In this document: positions 44,270 to 57,800 of the stretch, piece after piece
How the letters are laid out: the number at the start of each line of letters is the position of its first letter
Position numbering within the stretch: position 1 is the first letter of the stretch
From: Colias croceus
Lineage: Eukaryota > Arthropoda > Insecta > Lepidoptera > Pieridae
DNA length: 64,000 nt
Direction: 5' to 3'
NCBI RefSeq assembly: GCF_905220415.1
Contig: NC_059548.1
Coordinates: forward strand, 9,054,501 to 9,118,500
Notes under the pieces: generated by a model
What the model was told of the DNA's origin: nothing
Seen by the model: the letters and a program-made list of their open reading frames with translations, nothing else
Databases searched by the model: none
Program-made: the position numbers and the translations under genes

Positions 44270-44955
44270 GTGTTTAATAATTTGACTACGTCTTGATCTG
44301 TATTTTGATGATAACTGTTTACTAATATTTAAACAGTAAACTCTTGAGATTGTTATTTTAGCAAAATTAAATAGAATATTGAAGAGTTTGTTATTCGTAG
44401 TATCTGTTTTCATAATAATCTTTGTTTTAATTCATTCACATCATCACATGTATCTAAATGTGTTTTAAGCTTGTTAATTACAGTTGTAATATCAAAGATG
44501 TGTTGTAATCTTTGCGAAGAAAATTAAAAAAAAATTGGTACTACGGTATTGGAACCTATTCAAAGAATTCCCTGTTGTACGAACTCGTATTTGAAAAAAA
44601 TATTGAACAGAAACATGTGGTTTGTGTTAAAAATCATAATCGAATCGTTTGAATTATTATAGGAGCTACGAATTTTTTTTAAGAAACTTGTACTATATTA
44701 TGTTTAAAATAAAATAAAAAACTCATTTGCGTATCGAGTTTGAAAATCTTAACCTGAAAATAATTACCAATTTTATTGATTTCTAGCTAAATGTGTAAGC
44801 TCCATATTACTAACGGTGAAACGGTAGTTATTTTTAAAGGTGACTCAAAGTACTATCAATCTGTTATCAACGATTTAACTCAGGATTTCATTGTTAGATT
44901 GATTCTGACTTCCCTTCACATGAATCATACGTATAGCTATGAATATTATATTTAA

Positions 44956-45139
44956 CTAGCTGTGCCTCGCGGTTTACCCGCAGTGCTCCGCTCTTGTTGG
45001 TCTTAGCGTGATGATATAGCCTTCCTCGATAAATGAGCTATCTAACACCGAAAGAATTTTTCAAATCGGACCAGTAGTTCCCGAGATTAGCGCGTTCAAA
45101 CAAACAAACAAACTCTTCAGCTTACAATATTAGCATAGA
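44956..45139 (-). mobile_element. Short Helitron, type A
   Basis: Complete minus copy, CTAGCTGTGCCTCGCGG end. Confidence 0.83.
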
Positions 45140-45810
45140 TAGATAAATAGATCTGTGGCTATGATAATTCGGTTACGTATTAGTGTACATAATGTATAAT
45201 ATGGATCATGACATTGAATTTCGTCGAAGTGTATTTATCAATCCCTTTTTTTGGGTAATCCAGAATATTGTGTGTTTAGTTAAACGTAATTTAAATACAC
45301 AGGATGTGCGTTTTGATTTCAATGAAAGAAACTGATTACGTTGATTATGTCGTGGTTTCCCAGTGTGTAATTTATTATTTGTTTTGTTAATTTCTTAGGT
45401 CACTAGTAGTAGGTAATATTCAGTTATAAGTTTATTTAGTTATTGAATATTTGGATTGAAACATAGAGCTATAACAAGTTTTTAATCATTTTAAATAAAA
45501 TAAACATGTTAACTACCATTGCAGTGGCCTGAAAATTCTTATAAGTTCAAATTTATAAATCAATTTAAATAAATTTAAAATAATTGTATTTCTATAATTA
45601 TTTATCTAAACTTAAAGTATGTATAAACACTACCTACTCAAATAATTTGAAAAATTATACTACTATTAGAATGCTACATTTATATTAAGTTTTATCCTGG
45701 ATAAACCGACATACTATTACATATCTGTGGCCCTAACTTACAACTTTTATCCCAATACATCTAATACTAACTCTTGTATCTATAATACCGACACAGGTAA
45801 CATTATCCTA

Positions 45811-46016
45811 TCCTACTTAATATTATAAATTCGAAAGTTTGTGAGGATGTGAGTGTGTTTGTTACTCTATCACGCAAATACTACTGAACCGATTACAATG
45901 AAATTTAGCACACATATAGAGGGTAACTTGGATTAACACATAAGTTTTATCCCGGAAATCCCACAGGATCGGGAACTATGCGGGTTTTTCTTTGAAAACG
46001 CGGGCGAAGCCGCGGG
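45811..46016 (+). mobile_element. Short Helitron, type C, end-truncated, between direct repeats
   Basis: It stops at GCGAAGCCGCGGG without AAGCTAG. A 29-bp sequence (TCTATAATACCGAC...) stands on both sides, at 45779 and 46017, with one mismatch. Confidence 0.72.
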
Positions 46017-46306
46017 TCTATAATACCGACCCAGGTAACATTATCGTCTATATATTTATTGAATTTGCAATACCAACCCAAGGTACGAAGATAATTATGA
46101 TATCATGATTCACAATATAAATACCAATAATCTTAACCTCGTTAGCAATATGGCGCCAAGTTTTATCTTTTTATGTAACTTATTGATTTTTGGCTTGTGA
46201 CTCATGATAATCTAGTATTTGCGGATCGATATTTTAGGGCCATTTAATAAATAAATGTGTTTGAGTTCTGAATCAATCTTGATATTTCATTTAACATTTA
46301 TTCTTT

Positions 46307-46486
46307 CAAACTCAAACATTTATTTATTCAATGAGACTTCTTCTAGAAGCAATTTTGCATCGTCATTATACATTTTTAACATTTACCACCGATTCGGAAA
46401 GCAATATCTATGGAGAAGAATCGGCAAGAAATTCCATAGTTGCTCTTTTAAATCAGTATTACAATTTAATTTCACAAAATATTATC
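46307..46486 (+). repeat. Dispersed repeat with CTTCTAGAAG core
   Basis: Matches 52104-52286 over about 170 bp (CTCAAACATTTATTTATTCA, CACCGATTCGGAAAGCA, CATAGTTGCTCTTTTAAAT). A minus fragment is at 18240-18298. Likely the 3' part of a retroelement. Confidence 0.65.
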
Positions 46487-46489
46487 AGC

Positions 46490-46600
46490 CCATTATGTTC
46501 TCACTACTGGGACACAGGCCTTCTATGAGGGCCATGATAGGCCATAATCCACCACGCTGGCCAAGTGCATGGATGTCATATGTCGTCGAACTTTTGATTC
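46490..46600 (-). repeat. 3' end fragment of an RTE-like LINE
   Basis: Minus-strand counterpart of 56768-56866 (complement of GGCCAGCGTGGTGGATTATG), abutting the repeat at 46307. Confidence 0.5.
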
Positions 46601-47215
46601 TTCCACTCACGATATTTTCCTTCACCGTTTCATACTTAGTTTGGTTCTATAAAATGTAGTCAGGTAAATATACGAATAGACTATTAATAAATGCATAGGT
46701 ACGTAAGTTTATATAACAGTTCTAAGTTTGAGTTTGCGTTAGAGTTGTAGAAGGAAGGAATAATAAATGAGGTGTCTCTGGGTTACAAGTTTGGATCTAT
46801 TTATGAAAAATATTCCAAGCCAAATTCAGGTTGTCATTCTAATTATTATTAACCGTCTTCAATAATTAGTCACTAATTTTTATGTATATGACCTCAAACG
46901 TTTTTTTGATGTTTTTTATCATTCTGATTTAAGTTTAGGGACGTCGACGACATTGTTGATATTCGCCTTTTTGTAACAGTTCGGTGTTCAATGAAGTAGA
47001 AAGGCGGCTTTCGTGTGTTCTCTTAAACATATTTTAGATTACAGCATAAATAACAAAAGATGAAGTGGCCTGTTTGAATAACAATAGAAGATATATCACG
47101 TATTTTTACCTCATCTAAAATATACAGGAGAAACTCTTTATATTTGGAAGATGAAATACTATATTTTTATATAGTGGATACCTTTTTTAAAGCAAGTTTT
47201 GGTCGCTTATGGCAA

Positions 47216-47402
47216 TCAATACATAGTATAAAACAAAGTCGCTTTCTCTGTCCCTGTGTCCCTTTGTATGCTTAAAACTTTAAAACTACGCAACAGATTT
47301 TGATGCGTTTTTTTAATAGATAGAGTGATTCAAGAGGAAGGTTTTAGTATATAATTTATTGGGTTTTAGACAAAGCGGGCGAAGTAGCGGGCGGTAAGCT
47401 AG
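47216..47402 (+). mobile_element. Short Helitron, type D
   Basis: Full-length + copy ending GGGCGGTAAGCTAG. Confidence 0.83.
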
Positions 47403-48417
47403 TAAAATATATAATACTAAACATACATTTGAATATTAACTCCAATTGGAATGAAAATTATTAATTTACGGTATTTTTGCGAAATTATTATTTCCGAACG
47501 TAAAATTTTGTCCAAAAACATGGTTGTTTTAATATAGTTAGGTATATTTTTGGGCCACACTTACCATCAACTAAAACATGATTTTGCAATCATGCATTAT
47601 ACTTATAGTATAGGTAGCTTTTATACATTATGCATTGTGTTATGCATGTAAAAACATAGTTGTGACTTGTGTGTAAAAATAAATCAGCCGTTCATATAAC
47701 AGGCATTAAAAGCTAAATCACCAAACTAGGTCAGTGGGGTCAAAACTACTATATACGCAATCTTAATAAAAGGGATTGATGTTACGATCAGAGTCCATTG
47801 CTAACGTCCGTATCGCTCTTTAGGGAGTTCGCGATTAGTGTACTGAGGGACAGTTTGTAAAAATACTGATGTAATTAATACCTTTAATGGGTAAATACAA
47901 GGATACAGGACTCTAGGGAAAACGCTTACATAGTTGTGTTGGTAGTAACATCTCCTAAATGGCATAAATTAAGTTGATGTTTTTGATTTTTTTATGCCAC
48001 AGCAAACAAAGGAGCAACTTGACGTTTCAGTCGATGTTCAAACTGAATTAAATCTTCTCCTTTCTTTGCGAAATAATTAAAGAGACATTACATTGTTCAA
48101 TTGAATCTACACTTACCAATTCCAAAGGACGACAAGTCACATTTTCCAGCTATACTAATATTTATTTACAGTTCACGATTATACGCAACTTTTAGTTATT
48201 CTCAATAACACAAATTGCACGATTCGTTGCTTATATCACTATAAGTTGTTGGCGCCTATTCTACAAGCCTACAACCCCACTGCGTTGTCTCGCCGCCCAA
48301 TGGAGGGGTCACTGAACTCTTTCCTTCTTAAGGATAACAAAACAAAAATATTTATATAGTAGTGATAGTAGTATGAATTAAAAGTTCCAACTTCTATACA
48401 ATATATTATATACTGTA

Positions 48418-48636
48418 CTAGATTTTCGCCCGCGGCTTCGCCCGCGTTTGCAAAGGAAAACCCGCATAGTTCCCGTTCCCGTGGGATTTCCGGGATAAAA
48501 CCTATCCTATGTGTTAATCCAAGTTACCCTCTATATGTGTGCTAAATTTCATTGTAATCAGATCAGTAGTTTTTACGTGAAAGAGTAACAAACATCCATA
48601 CATCCATACTTACAAACTTTCGCCTTTATAATAGTA
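48418..48636 (-). mobile_element. Short Helitron, type C
   Basis: Minus copy; its 5' end was lost where the 1.4-kb Helitron joins it. Confidence 0.78.
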
Positions 48637-50084
48637 CTAGCTGTCCCGGCGAACTTTGTATCGCCCTGTCAATGAATGTTGTGTTACCTTTTAGCTGAAC
48701 TAATTAAGGCTTTGATGAACGTAATACAATGATACAAAATAAATATTTATATGGGTTGATAGGTAATAGTATTTTATTTTATTACTTCAAACACGTCTCA
48801 GAGAAAAATGATTTAATTTTAATAAGTTGTGCAGCATGGATTAACTCTTTTCATTCTTTAACTGTTGTCGACCACACCATCGTTTCGTTTCACTTTAGTT
48901 GTCATAATTATTCTACCATTATCATTGGGCGATCGACCCTGATACAGTGGGTAACCATCGTTGGCTGTGATGGTCTCTGCCATCAATTTTCGTGGATACC
49001 TTTTGGTACACTCGCTGTCAACCATGCATAGTGTTTGGTGGTTGATTGTTTCACACGGTCCATGATAACAACGTCATGTCGGTCTGGATCGGTTTCAGGA
49101 TTATCAATCCCCGCACACTCATATATTTTATCTGCCCGAATCCTTTCGACTAATCAAATTATGTGCATGCTGCAAGCCAGATTGTTGTCATTCGATTGAA
49201 TACATCCAGCATTGAATAATCCCAAAGATGTGTTTCATTAATTTAACTCATCAGTGATCGGATTTTTTGCTCGAAAACACGTGTGGTGATGTCGTGCCGA
49301 TCACTTGATATTTGTCCGGGAAGCAGCAGTTGAACAATTTCCATCCATTTCGGATTACATATAAATGTAATGAATAAATCTGGCCGACCATAATGACGAA
49401 CATATTATGATGTCATTGCATCTTGCGCATATTCACTTGGGCTGCCTGTGTATGTCGCCGGTAAAATAATCAATAGACCAACATTTTCTGCATCTTCTTC
49501 TGTGCTAATTGCATCGCATAAATGGTTGCAATCTTCAAAACGCAATTTAGCTTGTTTATATTGTTGACGCAGTCGACGAAATCGCATCAAAATATAATTG
49601 TCAGAATTTTTACATTTTTATAGATTTTTTTCAATAATTAATCGAACCAACCTTCTTGGTTAGTTTCCCCACCAAAAATACCTTATAAATTTCTGAAAAC
49701 ACGCGTAAACACAAACATTTGAGGAATTTTTATGTATCTGCTTTTATTGCACTTTTTTAAGTTTAATAATTGATTTTAAAATAAATACAAACAATATTAA
49801 TTCACCCTTTTTACTTTTTAATTATTTTACACATAATACATTTTTGAACGCATGAATGTCAAACATTATTTTCCGTATTTGACAGGATTGACAACTAATG
49901 ATTGACATGTACGAAAATCAAAATTTTCGGAAAATATTTATTCGTCTAGTTTTTGTTGTTTTTATGATTTATTCTTCTATTCTGGGCGGTGACAAATCCA
50001 ACAAATCCAAAACCATGAAAATTGGTTCAGCAGATCTCGAGTTATAAGTGTTGGAACATACAGACTTTCTTTTATATATATAGA
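48637..50084 (-). mobile_element. 1.4-kb Helitron with Rep/helicase remnants
   Basis: The minus strand runs from TC near 50084 to CTAG at 48640-48637 with a CGGGACAG-type end. It contains decayed Helitron protein sequence and so shows which system mobilises the short copies. It abuts another Helitron at 48636. Confidence 0.7.
48840..49590 (-). pseudogene. Helitron Rep domain remnant
   Basis: Reading minus from 49590: RFRRLRQQYKQAKLRFEDCN, SEYAQDAMTS, stop, then YVRHYGRPDLFITFICNPKW and RHDITTRVFEQKIR. Nearer 48960 it reads DGYPLYQGRSPNDNGR in another frame. These match the Rep nuclease region of Helitrons (HYGRPDLF and CNPKW). Stops and frameshifts make it dead, and most of the helicase is missing. 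Confidence 0.75.
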
Positions 50085-50222
50085 TTGAGATAATAAGTGT
50101 GAAAAATATGAATGGTTAGTATGTAACATGTCTGTTTAGTTCTCAAAAGGCTTCGAACCCATGATGTCTGAAGTTCATAATTATATGAGACTTCCTAATA
50201 CAAGTGATAACTGCGTTAAAAA

Positions 50223-50469
50223 CAACCGACTTCAAACTTGCACTTGCAAAATTTACAAATACCTACAGACAAAAATGCTCATAAAATAAAAACTACTGGG
50301 CCTATCCGAATAAAATTTTTATGGGACCAATTCGACACCATCCCGCATCGAACAAAAAAAGAATCACGTAAATCGGTTCAGAAACCTCGGAGTAATCGGT
50401 GTACATACATAAAAAAAATATATATATACCGGCCGAATTGATAACCTCCTCCTTTTTTTTGAAGTCGGT
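50223..50469. mobile_element. ACCGACTTCAAA-type MITE
   Basis: Ends AACCGACTTCAAA and TTTGAAGTCGGTT are perfect inverted repeats around 247 bp. The interior has AAACTACTGGGCCTATCCGA and GTAAATCGGTTCAGAAACCTC, shared with the partial copy at 30876. Confidence 0.75.
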
Positions 50470-51074
50470 TAAAAATGAAATTGAATGAAATTAAATAGTT
50501 TTCTATTACTCAAAAAGGTTCATCGTACGCCAATCTTTATCTTCATCTTTTATTTTATTTGTATCTTTTATGTATCCCATAATAAACGTATTTCATTTCA
50601 TTTCATTTCAATCTCTAAATCTCTCTCGTTTTTATGAATGGAAATACATAAAAGAAGTAAAAACATAATATAATTGTTCTAATTATGAAAACCTTTTTTT
50701 TCATTTGTCATGAAATAAATTATTATAAAATATAACATTTAGAAATATATAAGATGAATTTTCAGCAATCAAACCAATCCATTTCTAGGAAATTTGAAAC
50801 GTGTAGTTTCCTTATCTTGCAAGACCTTTAGAATAAACATCCCTACGATACGTTCATTGATCTATTTGAAACACGACACCCTGTTATTAACAAACTTAAT
50901 AGTATGTTATAAGCTGTCTCTATTATTATAAAGATAACTACCATTACGAACTTATTAGCAAATTCAAAAGAGATTGCATTAAAATTAACGTTATATTTCG
51001 ATAAAATCTTTTACTATTATATTGGAAAGTTTAAACTGCAGTTTAATTACTTACTAATGTATACAGTTTTAATA

Positions 51075-51268
51075 TCTACACTAATATTATAAAGCTGAAG
51101 AGTTTGTTTGTTTGAACGCGCTAATCTCAGGAACTACTGGTCCGATTTGAAAAATTCTTTCGGTGCTAGATAGCCCATTTATCGAGGAAGGTTATAGGCT
51201 ATATAATATCATCAACCTCAGATCAATAGGAGCGGAGCAATGCGGGTGAAACCACGGGGCACAGCTAG
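51075..51268 (+). mobile_element. Short Helitron, type A
   Basis: TC to CTAG, 620 bp before the ATG exon of the membrane-protein gene. Confidence 0.85.
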
Positions 51269-51884
51269 TAGGTAATATGACTCAGTATAGCAATTGCCAC
51301 TCGAATATTATGACCACAGATACTGAATTGGATTCTAAAGAAAACTTATAAAACTTCTGGCAGGATACCTAAGACAGATCGTCTTAAGGAAATATACTTT
51401 AAAATAGAGATAAATTAATATGAAAAGAACTAAGCAATGATTAAACATTGCCAAATAATTACTTCCAATTTTTGGAGTATAGTGAAAGTAGACTTTGGTT
51501 TAATTAAACAAAAATATTGTATCCACATCCCACACTATTTAAAAATGAAAAGTAAAGTTTTAATTTAATAGCATTTAATTGAAATAACGTTTATTAATTT
51601 GGTTATATAACGGAAATGAGTTTCCGGGCACACAATAAGTAGTTAATTATAATAAAAACTTTGACTTATAAGGCCTCTCTGAAACTCCGGCATTCATGTT
51701 AATAAAAACTTGACAACAAATTAATGAAACTTAAATTAAATTCGAAGTTCCACCTGTGAATAAAACTGAAGCCAGTAGCCACCCTTATTTGTTAGTATCG
51801 TTTCAACCCTCGACAGGGGTGTACGCGTTTCGTGCAGAAAATAGAAAAAGTTTTTTTTTTTATATCGAGTGCTTGTGTAATATT

Positions 51885-54800
51885 ATGGGTGAGTTACTTT
51901 ATACGTCTTAGAAAGTTTAATGGAATCTGTGTTTTTATGTAATAAATCTTGATGAGAAAATTATGGGGAATGTGTTTTTAAGAAAAACTAACTCGAACAA
52001 ATAGTGAATAATCTATATGATTAATATTAATTATTACATTTTTTATTTAGTTTATGTATTTTACACATTGTTGATTTAACTTTCATTGGAATGTTTCGAC
52101 TATCAAATTCAAACTCAAACATTTATTTATTCAATTAGACTTCTTCTAGAAGCACTTTTGAAACGTCATTACATATTTTTAACATTTACCACCGATTCGG
52201 AAAGCAGTATCTACGGAGCAGAACCGGCAAGAAACTCCATAGTTGCTCTTTTAAATCATGTCAGTTTTACAATTTAATTTTACAAAATACATATATAACA
52301 TCATATATTATAATAATATGCCAAAGAACTGTCCTGTGGTTGACCTGTGGTTGTGTATCTTCTATAACGTACCTCAAAAGTTAAAGTTATACTTCCCTAT
52401 AATAACATTTTATTTTAAATCACTTACTGTAAACATCTACATCAACAATATTTCAACAGTATTAAGCTTTTAAACATCGTTCGAAAACCGTAAACAATTT
52501 TTTTTGATAAAGGCTTTATATTCAAGTGATTGATTGTTATTGAGTACATAATCGTTAAAGGGTTATTTTCCTGCTTGTTTGTGTATTAATTTCTTGAAAA
52601 TAAACACAATAAACAGAAATATAAAAATGTATAATACAGTGAGCGGTTATAATATATATATATTTATGTACGGAGTTTTAAAATACATTATGTCCTGATA
52701 AGTAAGTATTAAATTCATTGTCTGGTTGATGATAAATTAATAAATAAATATTTCAGGACAAATTTCACACACGGCGCGATCTGATCCCATACTAAGCTTT
52801 CGCTTGTGTTATGGAAACCAGATGGCTGATAAACATACATATATAATTAAAAAAAAATTAACACCCAGACATAGAGATAACATCTGTGTTCATCACACAA
52901 ATATTTGCCCAGAGTGGGAATCGAACCCACGACCTCTGGCTTGGAAGGCAGGCGCACTACCAACCAAGCCAACCGGTCAGAAAATTAAATATAATTAAAT
53001 AATTAAAGAAAATTAATCAACAATAATTGACAAAAATATTAATCTACAATGTCTAATCACATAATCTATATTAAAAAGCAGTATTAAAACGGAAAAACCA
53101 GGGATACGCCTTGATACTTAAAAGTTTACAGCCACGCTTGCTGTTTATGTTCAATGTTCATATTATATTTTATAATCCATTTCCGAGCTTCTTAGTGCGC
53201 TTGTTATTAGGGTTCTTCAATAGTTCAGGATACATCGCCCATTTTTGAAAGTGACTACTATCAAGCTGATTTTCCGTTTGTAGCTTTATTTTGATGAGAC
53301 GCCCAATAATTTCGTGTATGAAAGTCTCGATTGTGGTAGCTAACAGAGATAATAAGGATAAAAATTTTTGATTTGATGGTTCTCAAATATTTATTACTAA
53401 CTGAATTTTTTTTTTGTTCAATCTCAAGATAATTACCTAAATTATTCGAAAAAATATTTGTCCTACAAAATCTATGGTTGGTTCAAAGAGTCCCCCTTTC
53501 CAAAGTGTATCGATAACGAGGTCACCATAAATGATTACTAACAAGCAGATTTTTTTTGTTTTCACTTAATTAATGTTTATATAATTCAACAGACATATTG
53601 TCCTACAAATTGCGTAATAAATATTTGAGAACCATCAAATCAAAAAATTTTATCCTTGTTATCTCTGTTAGCTACCACAATCGAGAGTTTCGTACACGAA
53701 ATTATTCGGTGTCTCATCAAAATAAAGCTACAAACGGAAAATCAGCTTGATAGTAGTCACTTGCAAAAATGGGCGATGTATCCTGAACTACAACTGATAC
53801 ATGAAAAAAGAAAACCCATTGAAATAAATAGTATCTTTAGTGCAAAAACTCGAAATTATGAAGAAAAACTTATGCGTCACATATCTAATCCTACTAATAT
53901 TATAAATGCGAAAGTTTGTGAGGATGTGTGTGTGTGTGTTTGTTACTCTTTCACGCAAATACTACTGAACCGATTACAATGAAATTTAGCACACATATAG
54001 AGGGTAACTTGGATTAACACACAGGATAGGTTTTATCCCGGAAATCCCACTGGAACGGGAACTATGCGGGCTTTTTTTTGAAAACGCGGGCGGAAAACTA
54101 GTAATATATTATATACAGCATACAATTATTGGCAACAAGTGTTTTGTTTCGTACCTAATAAACGAAAATGTAAAAAAACAAGAATACTTTTTAAAGTGAA
54201 ACTTTTATTAAATCGTCTCAAAATTTTTGGTCTGTGTAGCGCATGTCGCGTGACGGTCGGTACCGTACGACAATTATCGTACAAATACGATAATTTTTAG
54301 TTAAATGTCTATAGTGTGAAAAAAAGTTTCACTTTTACCGTGGTTTCATAAAACCACACAACATTTTTTTTATCAAACTATAATAATTATTACGTTCGAT
54401 ACGTACGTATAAATATCATACGATATAATATAAATATAATATGAAACTCGGAAAATCGGATATCGATTTTCTTTACTCCAAAGTGCAATTTTTGAAAATG
54501 AAAATCTAACAAGAAAATTGATTGACTGTTTTAATTAACGATAATACTAATGAGATTTTTAATTAAAGATTCATCCGTTTGTAGGAAATGAATATCTTTG
54601 TGTTATAAGTTTTCCGATTGAATTTTGTCATTGGCAGAGCATGATTATATTCAGATAATGAGTTGCTCCGTTTTAATAAATAATTAACTGACTTCATCAG
54701 AAGAGGGGTTATGTTTTTAAGGTATTGCATAGCTTCTATCGCGGGCCTTGAGCGCGGGGACCGAATCGAGAAATTCCGTAACAAAAAAACCTTACGCTAC

Positions 54801-57800
54801 CCACTCCGACAGGCACGGAGGTGTGGCTTGAAGGCATAGCATGCAATAGCTTTACCGCGGCAGTCCCCGAGTGCCACTTCACGTGCACGTCTTTTTATTA
54901 TTATAGATAGATTATATAGGTCCTTTTCATTTTATAGTGTACCTAAGTTGGTTAGATTCGTCAAGTGTAGAGCAAAACTCTAGGTGTATCAAAATAACAA
55001 ATTTTAAATTAAATGACACTTGTACACTGTATAATGTCCCGTTTTATTCATTCAAATGAATTCAATGAAATTTGACCATAGTTGAAAATCTAAATTGACT
55101 TACAAATGCAAAAATCCGCATTGAAATCGGTCCATCCTTTTGAGAGCTACGATGCCACAGACAGGCACACACCTACAGGGCCACTGCAGACAGGCAGACA
55201 GCGACGTCAAACTAAAACACCCCCCTATTTGCGTTGACGGCTAAAAATACTATTTTTACGCACGTATTCCTTTTGCATAAATTACATGTCACTCTGCGTT
55301 ATTGGACAGTTATATTATCTCATATGTATATTTATTGTTACTACCCTATGCGTGTATTGTTTACAGTCTACACAATTATTTTGCTTTTTTTCAGTTATAT
55401 TGTTTTAAGTCACCAAAAAATATCGATTTTAAGTGATCAAGAATTTTTATAAAAAAAGTTGAACTTTATAATTTACGAATTAAATAAATACCCTAATATT
55501 ATAATAGAACTATTTTTGTACAAAAAAGTTATGATCTTTTTGATCTCTCCCAAATTCCGAAATGTCATTTCTAGACGAAAATAGGACCTTTTAACAAACG
55601 CAGACAAAAATACAGCAAAATTCCTTTAGATTAGATCAAGGATTAGATGAATTTCTAAACCTTACTGAAGTTTAATAAAGTAAATGTCAGGAAAAAACGT
55701 AGACACACAAGAAATCATATTTTGCTCCTTTGACGGCGCTAATGAAAACTCGAGGCGGTATTTTTCTTTCGCGTTGATCAAAGTTTCTCGAACGGTAAAT
55801 ATAAAAATATGATGTCCTTCCGTCGCCATGTTGAGAGCTTTTTCTTCGAAATAGTGGCTAGCTTATACCTGAATAAATATTACTAAAAGCTATTGAAATG
55901 CGTTAATAATTTTCAAAATTAAATGTTTATTTATTGTTTTCTTTGATATAAATCGAATTTAATACTAATGAAAAAAAATTCAGCATAAAATAAATGGTCT
56001 AAAAATACTCTAAAAATTACAATTCGTTTATAAAAAAATTAAAATCCCTCCTGTTTTAGATTCCATTGCCCAATTTTAATACTTCTGTATATCCGAAAAA
56101 AAATCTAGGAATGCAATTTGTGGTTTGTTTTTGCAAACTTCTAGTTATAGTTTACAAAAAAAATATACCAGCCGAATTGATAACCTCCTCCTTTTTTTGA
56201 AGTCGGCTAAAAACTGAAATGAACGCTATAAATACATTAAAATACTCATCATCAAGGTTTTTTTACGTCTAATAGTTTCATACAGTTCTTATGTTGGTTC
56301 TTATGCTACTACTTTATTAATATCTCTTTCTATTTATTCCGTGGTATTGCGTATTAACAGAATTATCTTCCTCTGTACTAATACGATAAAGAGGTAAACT
56401 TTGTAAGTATAAGTAAGTGAATTTGTTTGTTCGAAGTAATCTATGAAACTACTGAACCGTACTATTAATTATTTTGCCAATAAGGCAAGGTTAAGGAACA
56501 TTATTCCCGAGTGATATAGCCTGTTTATTATTGGTGTAAAAAATATTCTATTTCTTCTTAATATTTTATACATTTCTAAAACCCAGTATTACTTTAAGAT
56601 TAAATGAAATATGCATGTAACCGCGCCGAGTGCCAATTTAAAATCATAATATATTATGACTGCAGATAGAGGCAAAGTATATATATTTACATAATAACTG
56701 AGGTAAATTGTTAACAATTTGTGCCGACTTCAAAAAATCACTTTTTCTTTATATTAAATTCATCCGCCAACCCGCACTTGGCCAGCGTGGTGGATTATGG
56801 CCTGTACCCTCATAGGAGGCCTGTGTCCCAGCAGTGGGAACGTATATGGGCTGATGATGATGATAGGTTATGTATGGTTACCAAAATCTCGCTAAATTTT
56901 TTGTTAAATTAATAATCTTGTATTCTTTATTTGATGTAAGATTAAACAATGTAATAAAATATAAAAAAGGAAAGAGTCACCTAGTTATATCACAGATAAT
57001 AATATATTATTAGACTAGTAAGTTGATATACTAAAACCAAAAAACCGTAAATACATATGTCTAGCTTTAGAATCATTCTACCCCCTTTCAACGGGTGCAG
57101 TTGACCCCTATATTCCGTGGGTGTTACATTAGTATAATCACTGGCTCGGAAAACATTTTCAATGCACTCGAAAGCAAAATATTTAACAGCAAAGCCAGCG
57201 AATTCGTTTCTCAAATGCAGTCTATCTAGTCCATTGTCGATAACGGAAATCCATTTATTCCGAACATCACTCCACTAGGAATACTTAATTTAGCGGACAG
57301 TTTACATGTGAGCTTGTTTTTACATTGTTTACAAACTTAAAAGAAAATACTTCTGGTATTAGTATCATTAAATTAAGATACAATTATATGTGGTTTAAAC
57401 GAATTTAAATTATTCAAAAACTTTAGAATTAGAAATCATTAAACTATAAACAGTTTATGAAAGAATAAATATAATCAAAAGCATTATAAATAATAAATAA
57501 ATATATATTTCAGGACAATTTTCACACACAGCACGATCTGATCCCATACTAAGCATTCGCTTGTGTTATGGAAACTAGATGGCTGATGAACATAAATGTT
57601 ATGAGATCATGAGAGCAAACATCTATGTTCATCACACAAATATTTGCACCGGGTGGGAATCGAACCTACGACCTCTGGCTTGGAAGGCAGGACCACTACC
57701 AACTAAGCCAACCGGTCAGTCAAAAAGTTATGACACGAGACAATCTAATTCCTGTCTCTATTTTATCATCAAACTATATTGATTTTTTCATAACCTAAGT

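Noticed and set aside
53656..53982. 108-codon ORF taken as a whole
   Set aside because: Its tail runs into a Helitron; only the part in the inverted repeat looks coding, and that is reported as a finding.
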